Assembly: GCA_032250905.1 (NCBI GenBank)
Contig: JAVVEQ010000012.1
Coordinates: 1 to 64,000, forward strand
Source: Desulfotignum sp032250905
GTDB lineage: Bacteria; Desulfobacterota; Desulfobacteria; Desulfobacterales; Desulfobacteraceae
DNA length: 64,000 nucleotides
Direction of reading: 5' to 3'
The position numbers and the translations under genes are program-made. Numbering within the stretch: position 1 is the stretch's first letter; every line of letters starts with the position of its first letter. Shown here in pieces: positions 7,980-16,422 of the stretch. Under the pieces are notes generated by a model, which worked only from the letters and a program-made list of their open reading frames with translations, made no database searches and was not told where the DNA came from.

Positions 7980-9305
7980 ATGTTTGAAAATTTGAGTGAC
8001 AGGCTGGATTCGGTCTTCAAGAAGCTGAAAGGCCACGGCACCCTGAATGAAAAGAATATTGAAGATGGTCTCAAGCAGGTGAGAATGGCACTTCTTGAGG
8101 CGGATGTCAATTATAAGGTTGCAAAAAATGTCATTTCAGATATAAAGACCCGGGCACTGGGCCAGGAGGTCATGGACAGCCTGACCCCGGGCCAGCAGGT
8201 CATCAAAATTGTGTATGATGAGTTCACCCGGATGATGGGATCGGAACACCAGGCACTGGATCTGGGAAGCGGTGCTACCGGGTCCGTCATGCTGGTTGGG
8301 CTGCAGGGCTCCGGCAAAACAACCACTGCAGGCAAACTGGGCCTTTTTCTGCGCAAGCAGGGGAAAAAACCGTTTCTGGTGCCGGTGGATGTTTACCGGC
8401 CGGCGGCCATTGACCAGCTGAAAAAAATCGGGACCCAGCTGGACCTGCCGGTGTTTGACAGCACCCCGGACATGAAACCGCTCAAGATATGTCAGGATGC
8501 CCAGCTGGCGGCCCGGGAACAGGGCTGTGACACCCTGGTGTATGACACGGCCGGCCGCCTGCACATGGATGACACCCTGATGGCGGAACTGGAAACCCTC
8601 AAAAAGGGGGTCAATCCATCGGAAATCCTTCTGGTGGCGGATGCCATGACCGGCCAGGATGCCGTCAATATTGCCGGATCCTTTGACCAGCGGCTGGACA
8701 TCACCGGTGTGGTTCTGACCAAAATGGATGGGGACGCCAGAGGCGGGGCCGCTCTTTCCATCAAGGCTGTGACCGGTAAACCATTGAAATTTATCGGTGT
8801 GGGGGAAAAATTTACCGGCCTGGAGCCGTTTCATCCGGACCGGATGGCCTCCAAAATTTTAGGCATGGGAGACACCCTTTCCTTTATCGAACGGGCCAAG
8901 GAGGCCGTGGATGAAAAGGAAGCCAAAGCCCTTGAAAAGAAACTGAGGCAGAATGCATTTACCCTGGAAGATTTCAGAAACCAGATGAAAACCGTCCGGA
9001 AAATGGGGTCTGTAAAGGACATTTTAGGAATGCTGCCGGGAATGAACAAAAAACAGCTCAACGGGTTGAACATCGATGAAAAAGAGTTCGTGAAAATTGA
9101 AGCCATCATCAATTCCATGACTCCGGAAGAAAGGGAGAAATACGCCATTATCAAAGCCTCCCGGAAAAAAAGGATCGCCCTGGGTTCCGGGACCACGGTC
9201 CAGGATGTCAACAAACTGTTGAAAAGTTACACCCAGTCAATGAAAATGATCAAGAAGTTCAATAAAGGCGGCATGCGGTCTTTGAAAAACATGCTGCCGT
9301 TTTAA
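7980..9305 (+). CDS. ffh: Signal recognition particle protein Ffh
   Basis: The SRP54 GTPase binds 4.5S RNA and signal sequences of nascent membrane proteins. The 441 residues show the N domain, the G domain with P-loop GLQGSGKTTTAGKL, DTAGRL and TKMDGDARGG motifs, and a C-terminal M domain with GMLPGMNKK. The length is standard. It starts a plus-strand translation operon; rpsP follows after 15 bases. Confidence 0.97.
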   Translation: MFENLSDRLDSVFKKLKGHGTLNEKNIEDGLKQVRMALLEADVNYKVAKNVISDIKTRALGQEVMDSLTPGQQVIKIVYDEFTRMMGSEHQALDLGSGATGSVMLVGLQGSGKTTTAGKLGLFLRKQGKKPFLVPVDVYRPAAIDQLKKIGTQLDLPVFDSTPDMKPLKICQDAQLAAREQGCDTLVYDTAGRLHMDDTLMAELETLKKGVNPSEILLVADAMTGQDAVNIAGSFDQRLDITGVVLTKMDGDARGGAALSIKAVTGKPLKFIGVGEKFTGLEPFHPDRMASKILGMGDTLSFIERAKEAVDEKEAKALEKKLRQNAFTLEDFRNQMKTVRKMGSVKDILGMLPGMNKKQLNGLNIDEKEFVKIEAIINSMTPEEREKYAIIKASRKKRIALGSGTTVQDVNKLLKSYTQSMKMIKKFNKGGMRSLKNMLPF

Positions 9306-9320
9306 GGAGAAAAACAACTT

Positions 9321-9587
9321 ATGTCCGTTAGAATCAGATTGAGCCGCAAAGGCACCAAAAAGAAACCATTTTACAGAATCGTGGCTGCAGACATCGAAGC
9401 CCCCCGGGACGGCCGGTTTCTGGAAACCCTGGGCACTTACAATCCAATGACCGAACCGGCTGACATCGTGCTCAAGCTGGACCGGATCCAGTATTGGCTG
9501 GACCAGGGCGCCAAAGCATCCACCACCGTTGAAAGCATTCTGAAAAAACAGACCGCAGCCCCTTCGGAACCGGCCGCATCTGCCTGA
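9321..9587 (+). CDS. rpsP: 30S ribosomal protein S16
   Basis: A small-subunit protein needed for 30S assembly. The 88 residues begin MSVRIRLSRKGTKKKPFYRIV, the standard S16 N-terminus, and end in an Ala/Pro-rich tail. AGGAG precedes the ATG. It sits between ffh and khpA, a common arrangement with rimM and trmD. Confidence 0.97.
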   Translation: MSVRIRLSRKGTKKKPFYRIVAADIEAPRDGRFLETLGTYNPMTEPADIVLKLDRIQYWLDQGAKASTTVESILKKQTAAPSEPAASA

Positions 9588-9656
9588 CCCAGAGCGTTTT
9601 TTTTTATCGCACATCCAGGTTCTCACCCCCTTTTGTAACAGCAAGGAGATGGACGT

Positions 9657-9887
9657 ATGAAAGAGCTGATTGAATACATTGCCAAAGCACTGGTGGACAA
9701 CCCTGACCAGGTCCATGTTTCGGAAGTGGTCGGAGACCAGACATCGGTACTGGAACTCAAGGTAGCCAAAGAGGATCTGGGAAAAGTAATCGGCAAGCAG
9801 GGCAGATCCGCCCGGGCCATGAGAACCATTTTAAGTGCGGCATCCACCAAGATGAAAAAAAGAACCGTTCTGGAAATTATTGAATAG
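9657..9887 (+). CDS. khpA: KH-domain RNA-binding protein KhpA
   Basis: A 76-residue single KH-domain protein (formerly YlqC family). The GKVIGKQGRSARAMR loop is the RNA-binding GxxG motif region. KhpA acts with KhpB/Jag in RNA binding in other bacteria; KhpB is not in this window. It follows rpsP with an AAGGAG site and overlaps the upstream alternative start of rimM. Confidence 0.93.
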   Translation: MKELIEYIAKALVDNPDQVHVSEVVGDQTSVLELKVAKEDLGKVIGKQGRSARAMRTILSAASTKMKKRTVLEIIE

Positions 9888-9897
9888 CGGCGGGACT

Positions 9898-10437
9898 GTG
9901 TCTGATACTCCTTCATCGGAAGACGGCGGTGAGACCCTGCTGGTCATGGGCGAGATTACCGGAGTGCATGGGCTGGAAGGCAATGTCAAGGTCCGGTCCT
10001 TTGCGCAGTCACCGGATCTTTTTGTCCCGGAAAGCCAGGTGTTCATCCCGGAACAGACCGGGTCAGATGCCCGGCCGTTTGTAATCGAGCGGTCTGTCCC
10101 CCATAAAAAGGGACTGCTGATGCGCTTATCCGGGGTAGACAGCCGGGAAACGGCCCAATTGCTGGTCGGCAAAAAGATTCTGGTGCATCGAAGCCGTCTG
10201 CCAGATCCGGAAGACAATGCCTGGTACTGGCAGGATCTTTACGGACTGGCCGTCATGGATGAAATTCTGGGGGACCTGGGAGTCGTTGACACCATTTTCT
10301 CCACCGGAGCCCATGATATCCTGGTGGTGAAAGCACGGAACAGGGAATGGCTGATTCCCATGCACCGTCAGTTTGTCATGGCAGTGGATCTGGAGAAGGC
10401 CCTGGTGGTCACCCGGTTACCGGAAGGCTATGAATAG
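9898..10437 (+). CDS. rimM: Ribosome maturation factor RimM
   Basis: RimM assists assembly of the 30S head around S19. The protein has the N-terminal RimM domain (GEITGVHGLEGNVKVRS) and a PRC-barrel-like C-terminal half (WYWQDLYGLAV...WLIPMHRQFV). No ATG lies at the expected place. The best start is GTG at 9898, 11 bases after the khpA stop, preceded by GGCGGG. A TTG at 9880 and an ATG at 9946 are alternatives. trmD follows after 9 bases. Confidence 0.92.
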   Translation: MSDTPSSEDGGETLLVMGEITGVHGLEGNVKVRSFAQSPDLFVPESQVFIPEQTGSDARPFVIERSVPHKKGLLMRLSGVDSRETAQLLVGKKILVHRSRLPDPEDNAWYWQDLYGLAVMDEILGDLGVVDTIFSTGAHDILVVKARNREWLIPMHRQFVMAVDLEKALVVTRLPEGYE

Positions 10438-10446
10438 GCCGCTGTC

Positions 10447-11202
10447 ATGGAATTTACGGTACTGACCCTTTTTCCAGAACTGGTGCAGGCGTTTTTCGAC
10501 CACGGCATGATCGGGCGGGCCATCCGGCAGCGCCTTATTTCCGGACACACCATCCAGATACGGGACTTTGCCACTGACCGGCACCACACCGTGGACGACC
10601 GGCCCTATGGCGGCGGCTGCGGCATGATCATGAAACCCGAACCTCTGGCAGAGGCCATCGCAATGGCCAAAAAACAGACCCCCGGAGCTTCCGTGGTGCT
10701 CATGACCCCACAGGGGGAACCCTTCCATCAGCAGATGGCCCTGGATATGGCGGAGAAAAAAAGGTCACTGATCTTTGTCTGCGGCCGGTATGAAGGCATT
10801 GATGAACGGATCATCACCCGGTTTGTGGACAGAGAAATTTCGGTGGGGGACTATGTCATGACCGGGGGGGAACTGGCCAGCATGGTGATCATGGATGCGG
10901 TCTCCCGCCTGATTCCCGGAGTGCTGGGCAGCGAGGAGTCCTCTGCTTCGGATTCCTTTGTGGACAACAGGCTGGAACATGCGCAGTATACCCGGCCCGA
11001 GGTGTTCATGGGAGACCGGGTTCCTGAAGTGCTGCTGTCCGGGGACCATGGCCGGATACAGAAATGGCGGGGCCGGTCATCCCTGGCCCGGACGGTTATC
11101 AAGCGACCGGATCTTTTGGCGACCCATCCGCCGGATCCGGACGAAAAAACGTTACTTGACCACTGGTACCAGGAGCTGGAAGCTCTGCTTCACCGGGATT
11201 GA
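10447..11202 (+). CDS. trmD: tRNA (guanine37-N1)-methyltransferase TrmD
   Basis: A SPOUT-class methyltransferase that makes m1G37, preventing +1 frameshifting. The 251 residues contain the knot motifs CGRYEGIDERI and VGDYVMTGGELA and the conserved PYGGGCGM segment. Length and position between rimM and rplS are standard. Confidence 0.97.
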   Translation: MEFTVLTLFPELVQAFFDHGMIGRAIRQRLISGHTIQIRDFATDRHHTVDDRPYGGGCGMIMKPEPLAEAIAMAKKQTPGASVVLMTPQGEPFHQQMALDMAEKKRSLIFVCGRYEGIDERIITRFVDREISVGDYVMTGGELASMVIMDAVSRLIPGVLGSEESSASDSFVDNRLEHAQYTRPEVFMGDRVPEVLLSGDHGRIQKWRGRSSLARTVIKRPDLLATHPPDPDEKTLLDHWYQELEALLHRD

Positions 11203-11227
11203 CATGCCACGGGTATGGATATAAAAC

Positions 11228-11788
11228 ATGGATAATTTGTATACGGCCCTGGTTCATTATCCTGTGGTGAACAGACAGAACAAAACCATTGGATCGGCCC
11301 TGACCACCATTGATATGCACGATATTGCCAGGGCATCCATGACTTACGGGGTCAGACGGTTTTATGTGATCACCCCCTACCCGGACCAGGCAAACCTGGC
11401 AGAGGAGGTGATCCGTCACTGGACTCAGGGAACAGGGTCCCGGCTGAATCCATCCCGGAAACAGGCCCTGGAATTGATCCGGGTGACAGATACCTTTAAC
11501 AATGCCGTAACACAGATACAGGATGAAGAAAACCAGCCGGTGACAACCATAGCCACCAGCGCCCGAATGCACAAACAAACAATTACAACCCATGCCTTAA
11601 AGCAGAAATTGAAGGCAGACACGCCGTGTTTACTGGTTTTCGGGACGGCATGGGGATTGGCGGATGAACTGATACACCAGTGTGACATGCAACTGGATCC
11701 GATTACGGGTCCGGGAGATTACAACCACTTGTCGGTCCGATCAGCAGCATCCATATACTTAGACAGATTGATGAATGGCAAATTTTAA
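11228..11788 (+). CDS. SAM-dependent RNA methyltransferase of the TrmD-linked family (PF09936-type)
   Basis: A 186-residue SPOUT-like protein. The C-terminal knot is recognisable in LLVFGTAWGLADELI and YNHLSVRSAASIYLDRL. The N-terminal LYTALVHYPVVN matches the family that sits between trmD and rplS in many delta-proteobacteria. The RNA target is unknown to me. AAACATGG precedes the start and rplS follows after 27 bases. The family call is from memory of its signature; no search was made. Confidence 0.8.
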   Translation: MDNLYTALVHYPVVNRQNKTIGSALTTIDMHDIARASMTYGVRRFYVITPYPDQANLAEEVIRHWTQGTGSRLNPSRKQALELIRVTDTFNNAVTQIQDEENQPVTTIATSARMHKQTITTHALKQKLKADTPCLLVFGTAWGLADELIHQCDMQLDPITGPGDYNHLSVRSAASIYLDRLMNGKF

Positions 11789-11815
11789 GATATCAGACAG
11801 CAAACAGGAGGAAAC

Positions 11816-12166
11816 ATGAGCAACGTAATAGAAAAATTGGAAAAGGAGCAGATGCGCCTGGATATTCCGAAATTCGATTCAGGAGATACCATCAAGGTGC
11901 ATGTCAAAATCAGAGAAGGGGATAAAGAGCGGATCCAGGTTTTCCAGGGCGTGGTCATCAAAAAGACCAAAGGATTGGCCGGAGCCCGGTTCACCGTGAG
12001 AAAAATTTCCAGCGGCATTGGTGTGGAACGTATTTTTCCGTTGTACTCACCGATCATCGATAAAATCGAATTGGTGACCAAAGGGCGGGTCCGGCGATCC
12101 AAACTTTACTATTTGCGCAATCTGCGGGGAAAAGCGGCCAGGATCAAAGAAAAGCGCTTTGCATAG
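11816..12166 (+). CDS. rplS: 50S ribosomal protein L19
   Basis: A large-subunit protein at the 30S/50S interface. The 116 residues contain the signature FQGVVIKKTKGLAGARFTVRK region and RSKLYYLRNLRGKAARIKE. A strong AGGAGG site lies 5-6 bases before the ATG. Confidence 0.97.
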   Translation: MSNVIEKLEKEQMRLDIPKFDSGDTIKVHVKIREGDKERIQVFQGVVIKKTKGLAGARFTVRKISSGIGVERIFPLYSPIIDKIELVTKGRVRRSKLYYLRNLRGKAARIKEKRFA

Positions 12167-12176
12167 CAGTGCTCCC

Positions 12177-12770
12177 ATGTGGCAGATCGAGCAGGCGGTC
12201 CGTCAGAAGGGGTATGTACAGATTGCAGGTATTGATGAGGCCGGCAGGGGACCCCTTGCCGGCCCGGTCGTGTCTGCCGCAGTCATCCTTCCCGCCGATT
12301 TCTCCTGCCCGGGTATCACGGATTCCAAAAAACTGTCTGAAAAAAAACGGAAGAGTATGTTTCCGAAAATCATGGCCCAGGCCGTGTCAGTGAGTGTTGG
12401 ATTGTGCGACCACAAAGAAATCGACGCCACCCATATTCTGGCCGCAGCGCTTCTTTCCATGAAGCGGGCCGTCATCAATCTTGATACGGTACCGGATTAT
12501 CTGCTGGTGGACGGAAAATTTACCCTGGATATGGATATTTCCCAAGAGGCCGTGGTCAAGGGAGACTGCCTGAGTATCTCTATTGCGGCTGCTTCCATCA
12601 TTGCCAAAGTCACCCGGGACCGGATAATGACCACCCTTCACCAGACCTATCCAGAGTATCAATTTATCCGGCACAAGGGATACCCGACTTCAGCACACAG
12701 GGAGATCCTTAAAGAGGTTGGCCCCTGTCCGGTTCACCGCAAAACATTCAAAGGAGTCATACAGGGATGA
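12177..12770 (+). CDS. rnhB: Ribonuclease HII
   Basis: RNase HII cleaves RNA in RNA/DNA hybrids and at single ribonucleotides. The 197-residue product has the active-site GIDEAGRGPLAGPVV segment, the DSKKLSEKKR motif, and later conserved acidic residues (YLLVDG and AKVTRDR). An upstream TTG at 12159 overlaps the rplS stop; the ATG at 12177 is preferred. It ends ATGA, sharing bases with the yraN start. Confidence 0.95.
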   Translation: MWQIEQAVRQKGYVQIAGIDEAGRGPLAGPVVSAAVILPADFSCPGITDSKKLSEKKRKSMFPKIMAQAVSVSVGLCDHKEIDATHILAAALLSMKRAVINLDTVPDYLLVDGKFTLDMDISQEAVVKGDCLSISIAAASIIAKVTRDRIMTTLHQTYPEYQFIRHKGYPTSAHREILKEVGPCPVHRKTFKGVIQG

Positions 12771-13135
12771 CCCGATACCGCCAGGAACTGGGCCGTTCCG
12801 GAGAACAGATGGCGGTAAAGCATCTGACGGAATCTGGCTACATCATTCTGGAAACCAACTATACCACCCGGTTTGCTGAAATTGATATCATCGCCGTTAT
12901 CGAAGACTGTCTCGTGTTTGTGGAGGTCAAGACCCGCTCCAGTTTGAAGAAAGGATTTCCCAGAGAAGCGGTGCATGCCTTTAAGCAGAATAAAATTATC
13001 CAGGCTGCGCAGCAGTTTTTGAAAACCCGCTCCTCTGCGGCCTGGCATCACATTCGTTTTGACGTGGTAGAAATTTATTTCAACACAGCCGAACCCCGGA
13101 TCAACCATATCCCCCATGCCTTCCACATCAGATAA
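12767..13135 (+). CDS. YraN/UPF0102 family nuclease-like protein
   Basis: A 122-residue protein of the YraN family, which has a restriction-endonuclease-like fold. The motif FAEIDIIA...VFVEVKTRSS holds the E-x(n)-D...E-x-K signature of that fold. Its cellular role is not settled. It is coupled to rnhB by an ATGA overlap and overlaps rsmI by 20 bases, the usual neighbours of this family. Confidence 0.92.
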   Translation: MTRYRQELGRSGEQMAVKHLTESGYIILETNYTTRFAEIDIIAVIEDCLVFVEVKTRSSLKKGFPREAVHAFKQNKIIQAAQQFLKTRSSAAWHHIRFDVVEIYFNTAEPRINHIPHAFHIR

Positions 13136-13979
13136 AACGCCTGCCGGCCGGGGCACTCTTTTTGTGGTGGCCACCCCTCTGGGAAACCTGGAGGACATGA
13201 CCTTCAGGGCCGTCCGGATTTTAAAAGAAGTCTCCCTGATCGCTGCTGAAGATACCCGGCACTCCAGAAAACTGTTATCCCATTACGGCATCACTGTGCC
13301 GCTGGTTTCCTGTCATGAACACAATGAAGCCCGGGCTGCGGAAAAACTCATTCCGCTGCTGAAACAGAAAAAAGATGTCGCCTTAATCTCGGATGCCGGT
13401 ACACCCTGTATTTCCGATCCTGGATACCGCCTGCTGAATGCGGTTCTGGCCCATGGTGTTCCCGTGGTCCCCATTCCCGGATGCAGCGCTGCCGTGGCAG
13501 GGCTCAGCGTGGCAGGACTGCCTACCGACCGGTTTCTGTTTGCCGGATTTCTGCCAAAAAAAGTCACCCATCAGGAGCAGGCCATCCAGGCCCTGGCCGT
13601 CCAGCCGGCAACACTGATTTTTTATGAGTCCCCCAGACGGATTCACACCCTTTTAGAAAGGCTCCTGGCCATTTTAGGGGATCGGCAGGCCTGCCTGGCA
13701 AGGGAAATCACCAAGCTGCATGAAACATTCATCCGGGGCCCGCTTTCCCATGTCATTGCCGCTCTGGAGACAGGAACGCCGCTAAAGGGCGAATGTACCT
13801 TATACGTCGCCGGTGCAAACGCGCCGGAACCTCCCCCGCCCCAGGTTTTGGAAGCCCTGATTCAAAAACGGCTGAACGATTCACAGGCATCCACGGCAGA
13901 TCTGGCCAAAGAGATATCACAGCAATACCCGGTTTCGAAAAAACTGGTTTATGACACCATTCTGAGGCTGAAATCATAA
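13116..13979 (+). CDS. rsmI: 16S rRNA (cytidine1402-2'-O)-methyltransferase RsmI
   Basis: A tetrapyrrole-methylase-fold enzyme that modifies C1402 in the ribosomal P site. The 287 residues show LFVVATPLGNLEDMTFRA near the N-terminus, EDTRHSRKLL, SDAGTPCISDPGY, and PGCSAAVAGL. It is the last gene of the translation operon; the transporter gene starts 28 bases downstream with its own ribosome binding site. Confidence 0.96.
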   Translation: MPSTSDKTPAGRGTLFVVATPLGNLEDMTFRAVRILKEVSLIAAEDTRHSRKLLSHYGITVPLVSCHEHNEARAAEKLIPLLKQKKDVALISDAGTPCISDPGYRLLNAVLAHGVPVVPIPGCSAAVAGLSVAGLPTDRFLFAGFLPKKVTHQEQAIQALAVQPATLIFYESPRRIHTLLERLLAILGDRQACLAREITKLHETFIRGPLSHVIAALETGTPLKGECTLYVAGANAPEPPPPQVLEALIQKRLNDSQASTADLAKEISQQYPVSKKLVYDTILRLKS

Positions 13980-14007
13980 AATTGAAACCCAAATCAGGAC
14001 AAATCAT

Positions 14008-16299
14008 ATGAGCCTTGAACTTTGCTATATCATTATCGGTATTTTGCTTATGTTCGCTTTTTTCGATCTGATGATCGGGGTGAGCAATGACGCCGTTAAT
14101 TTTTTAAACTCATCCATCGGATCCAAAGCCGCCCCGTTCGTGGTCATCATGGTTGTGGCCAGCCTGGGAATCCTGGCCGGAGTGACATTTTCCGGGGGCA
14201 TGATGGAGGTGGCCAGAAAAGGAATATTTCATCCCCAGTTTTTCACCATGCCGGAACTTCTGGTAATCTTTCTGGCTGTCATGATCACCGATATTCTGCT
14301 GCTGGATCTTTTCAACACCTATGGACTGCCCACTTCCACCACGGTCTCCATTGTGTTTGAACTGCTGGGCGCGGCAGTGGCCATCTCCGCCATCAAAGTG
14401 CTTCATACCGCCGGCAGCACCATGGTGCTGTGGGATTATATCAATACTGCCAAAGCCATGGCCATTGTGGGTGGAATCCTTTTATCCATTGTCATATCGT
14501 TTTTTTCAGGGGCAATTGTCCAGTTCATCTCCCGGCTCATTTTTACCTTTGATTATCAAAAACGGCTGAAACGCTATGGTGCCGTCTGGGGAGGGGTAGC
14601 CATGACCGCCATCACCTTTTTTATCCTTATCAAAGGAGCCAAGGGTGCCACCTTTATGACGGAAGATTTTCTGATATGGATCCATGACCATACCATGACC
14701 ATTCTGGCCGGCATATTTGCCCTTTCAGCCATTGTACTCCAAATGCTGCTGTCCATTTTCAAGGTTAATATCCTCAAACCCATCGTTCTGGTGGGAACTT
14801 TTGCTCTGGCCATGGCATTTGCCGCCAATGACCTGGTCAACTTTATCGGCGTGCCCCTGGCGGGTCTCAAGGCATTTACAACGGCCATGGCATCCGGAGA
14901 CCCGCTGAATATCACCATGGGGGCGCTGAGCAAGGCGGTACAGACCCAGACATTGCTGCTGCTGCTGGCAGGCAGTGTCATGGTGGTCACTTTGTGGGTA
15001 TCCAAAAAAGCCAGGACCGTTACAGAAACTGAAATCAGCCTGGGCAAACAGGATGAAGGACCGGAGCGGTTTGAGTCCATCTGGCTGTCCAGAAAAATCG
15101 TGACCTTTTTTTACCATTTTTTCAGCTCCCTGCGCACCATGATACCAGAACCCCTGCGCCGGGCCATTGCCGCCCGGATCACCCCCACCCCGATTCATCA
15201 CGGCGGGTCTGCCGGGGAAAAACCTTCCTTTGACCTGATCCGGGCTTCGGTGAATCTCATGGTGGCCAGTGCCGTGGTGTCTTTTGCCACCTCATTGAAA
15301 CTGCCCCTGTCCACCACCTATGTCACGTTCATGGTGGCCATGGGATCCTCTTTTTCAGACCAGGCCTGGGGCCGGGAGAGTGCAGTGTTCCGTATCACCG
15401 GTGTGCTGGCCGTCGTGGGCGGCTGGTTCATGACTGCATTTATCGCGTTTATGGTGGCCTTTGTGTTTGCCAATATCATCTATTTTTTCAGTGCCTGGGG
15501 TATTGCCGGGCTGATGCTGTTTGCCGGATTCATGATCTGGAAGAACAAGAAAAAACATGATGACCATACCAAAGACAAACAAGAGATGAACATCTTCCAG
15601 TTTGAAAAAGTGGAAGATTTTCAGGCCGCCGTATCTGACACGTTCGATCATCTGGCATTACAGCTCAAAGGGATCAGGGAATCCTTTGACCGAACCTTTG
15701 ATGCCCTGTTCACTGAGGATATCGTCATCCTGCGCCAGGAAAGGAAACGGACCAAACAGGTCCAGTTGAGCACCAATGTGATTGTTGCCAATATTTTCAA
15801 GGTGCTGCGCCTGCTTCAGAAAACAGATAACCGGGTCTCCTACAATTATTACCAGATCATCCGAAGGCTTCAGAAACTGTCCGATGGATACCGGGATACC
15901 GTGATCCGCTGCACCATGCACGTGTCCAATCGCCATTCCGGGTTGCTGCCGGTACAGGTCGAGGAACTCATGGAGATCAAAAAAGTGATTCTCAATATCT
16001 TTTCAACCGTGGAAACGGCCCTGGCAAAAAAAGAGATTGTGGACTGCCAGGAAATTGTGACACAGTTCCATTATTTACGTGAACTGGTGGATGAGTTCAA
16101 TGCCAACCAGATCAAACGGATCCAAAATGATTCCTCAAAGACACGGCTGAGCATTCTGTTTTATGCAATCTCCGGGAACTGTGTCATGATGGCCAGGCAG
16201 ACTGTCAAACTGCTGGGCATCTTTAACGAAGCATTTATCAATCGTTCTGAAAAGATAGGAAAGACTTTCAACTCCTGTTCGGAATACAGTCTGGATTAG
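14008..16299 (+). CDS. Inorganic phosphate transporter (Pit/PHO4 family) with C-terminal PhoU-like domain
   Basis: A 763-residue inner-membrane carrier for phosphate, probably driven by H+ or Na+. The two inverted PHO4 signatures are visible as GVSNDAVNFLNSSIGSKAA (about residues 30-48) and FAANDLVNFIGVPLAGL (about residues 271-287). Many hydrophobic segments span residues 1-510. After a Lys-rich linker (KNKKKHDD, about residue 515) there is an all-helical cytoplasmic region of about 240 residues resembling PhoU, which in other systems is often a separate gene beside pit. No Pho regulon genes are adjacent. Confidence 0.88.
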   Translation: MSLELCYIIIGILLMFAFFDLMIGVSNDAVNFLNSSIGSKAAPFVVIMVVASLGILAGVTFSGGMMEVARKGIFHPQFFTMPELLVIFLAVMITDILLLDLFNTYGLPTSTTVSIVFELLGAAVAISAIKVLHTAGSTMVLWDYINTAKAMAIVGGILLSIVISFFSGAIVQFISRLIFTFDYQKRLKRYGAVWGGVAMTAITFFILIKGAKGATFMTEDFLIWIHDHTMTILAGIFALSAIVLQMLLSIFKVNILKPIVLVGTFALAMAFAANDLVNFIGVPLAGLKAFTTAMASGDPLNITMGALSKAVQTQTLLLLLAGSVMVVTLWVSKKARTVTETEISLGKQDEGPERFESIWLSRKIVTFFYHFFSSLRTMIPEPLRRAIAARITPTPIHHGGSAGEKPSFDLIRASVNLMVASAVVSFATSLKLPLSTTYVTFMVAMGSSFSDQAWGRESAVFRITGVLAVVGGWFMTAFIAFMVAFVFANIIYFFSAWGIAGLMLFAGFMIWKNKKKHDDHTKDKQEMNIFQFEKVEDFQAAVSDTFDHLALQLKGIRESFDRTFDALFTEDIVILRQERKRTKQVQLSTNVIVANIFKVLRLLQKTDNRVSYNYYQIIRRLQKLSDGYRDTVIRCTMHVSNRHSGLLPVQVEELMEIKKVILNIFSTVETALAKKEIVDCQEIVTQFHYLRELVDEFNANQIKRIQNDSSKTRLSILFYAISGNCVMMARQTVKLLGIFNEAFINRSEKIGKTFNSCSEYSLD

Positions 16300-16350
16300 G
16301 CCGGCGGCGGCGGTTGCCCAAACGCCCCTTTCGCAAACCCTGCCTTGAAA

Positions 16351-16390
16351 AAAAGGGTTCTGCACCGGAAAACCGGCGCAGAACCCTTTT
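16351..16390. terminator. Bidirectional intrinsic terminator between pit and sat
   Basis: A 13-base perfect stem (AAAAGGGTTCTGC at 16351-16363 with its complement at 16378-16390) encloses a nested CCGG-AAAA-CCGG hairpin. The A tract before it and T tract after it let it work in both directions, serving the convergent transporter and sat genes. Confidence 0.9.
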
Positions 16391-16422
16391 TATAAAACAT
16401 TCAGAAACGAATCTGAATCAGA

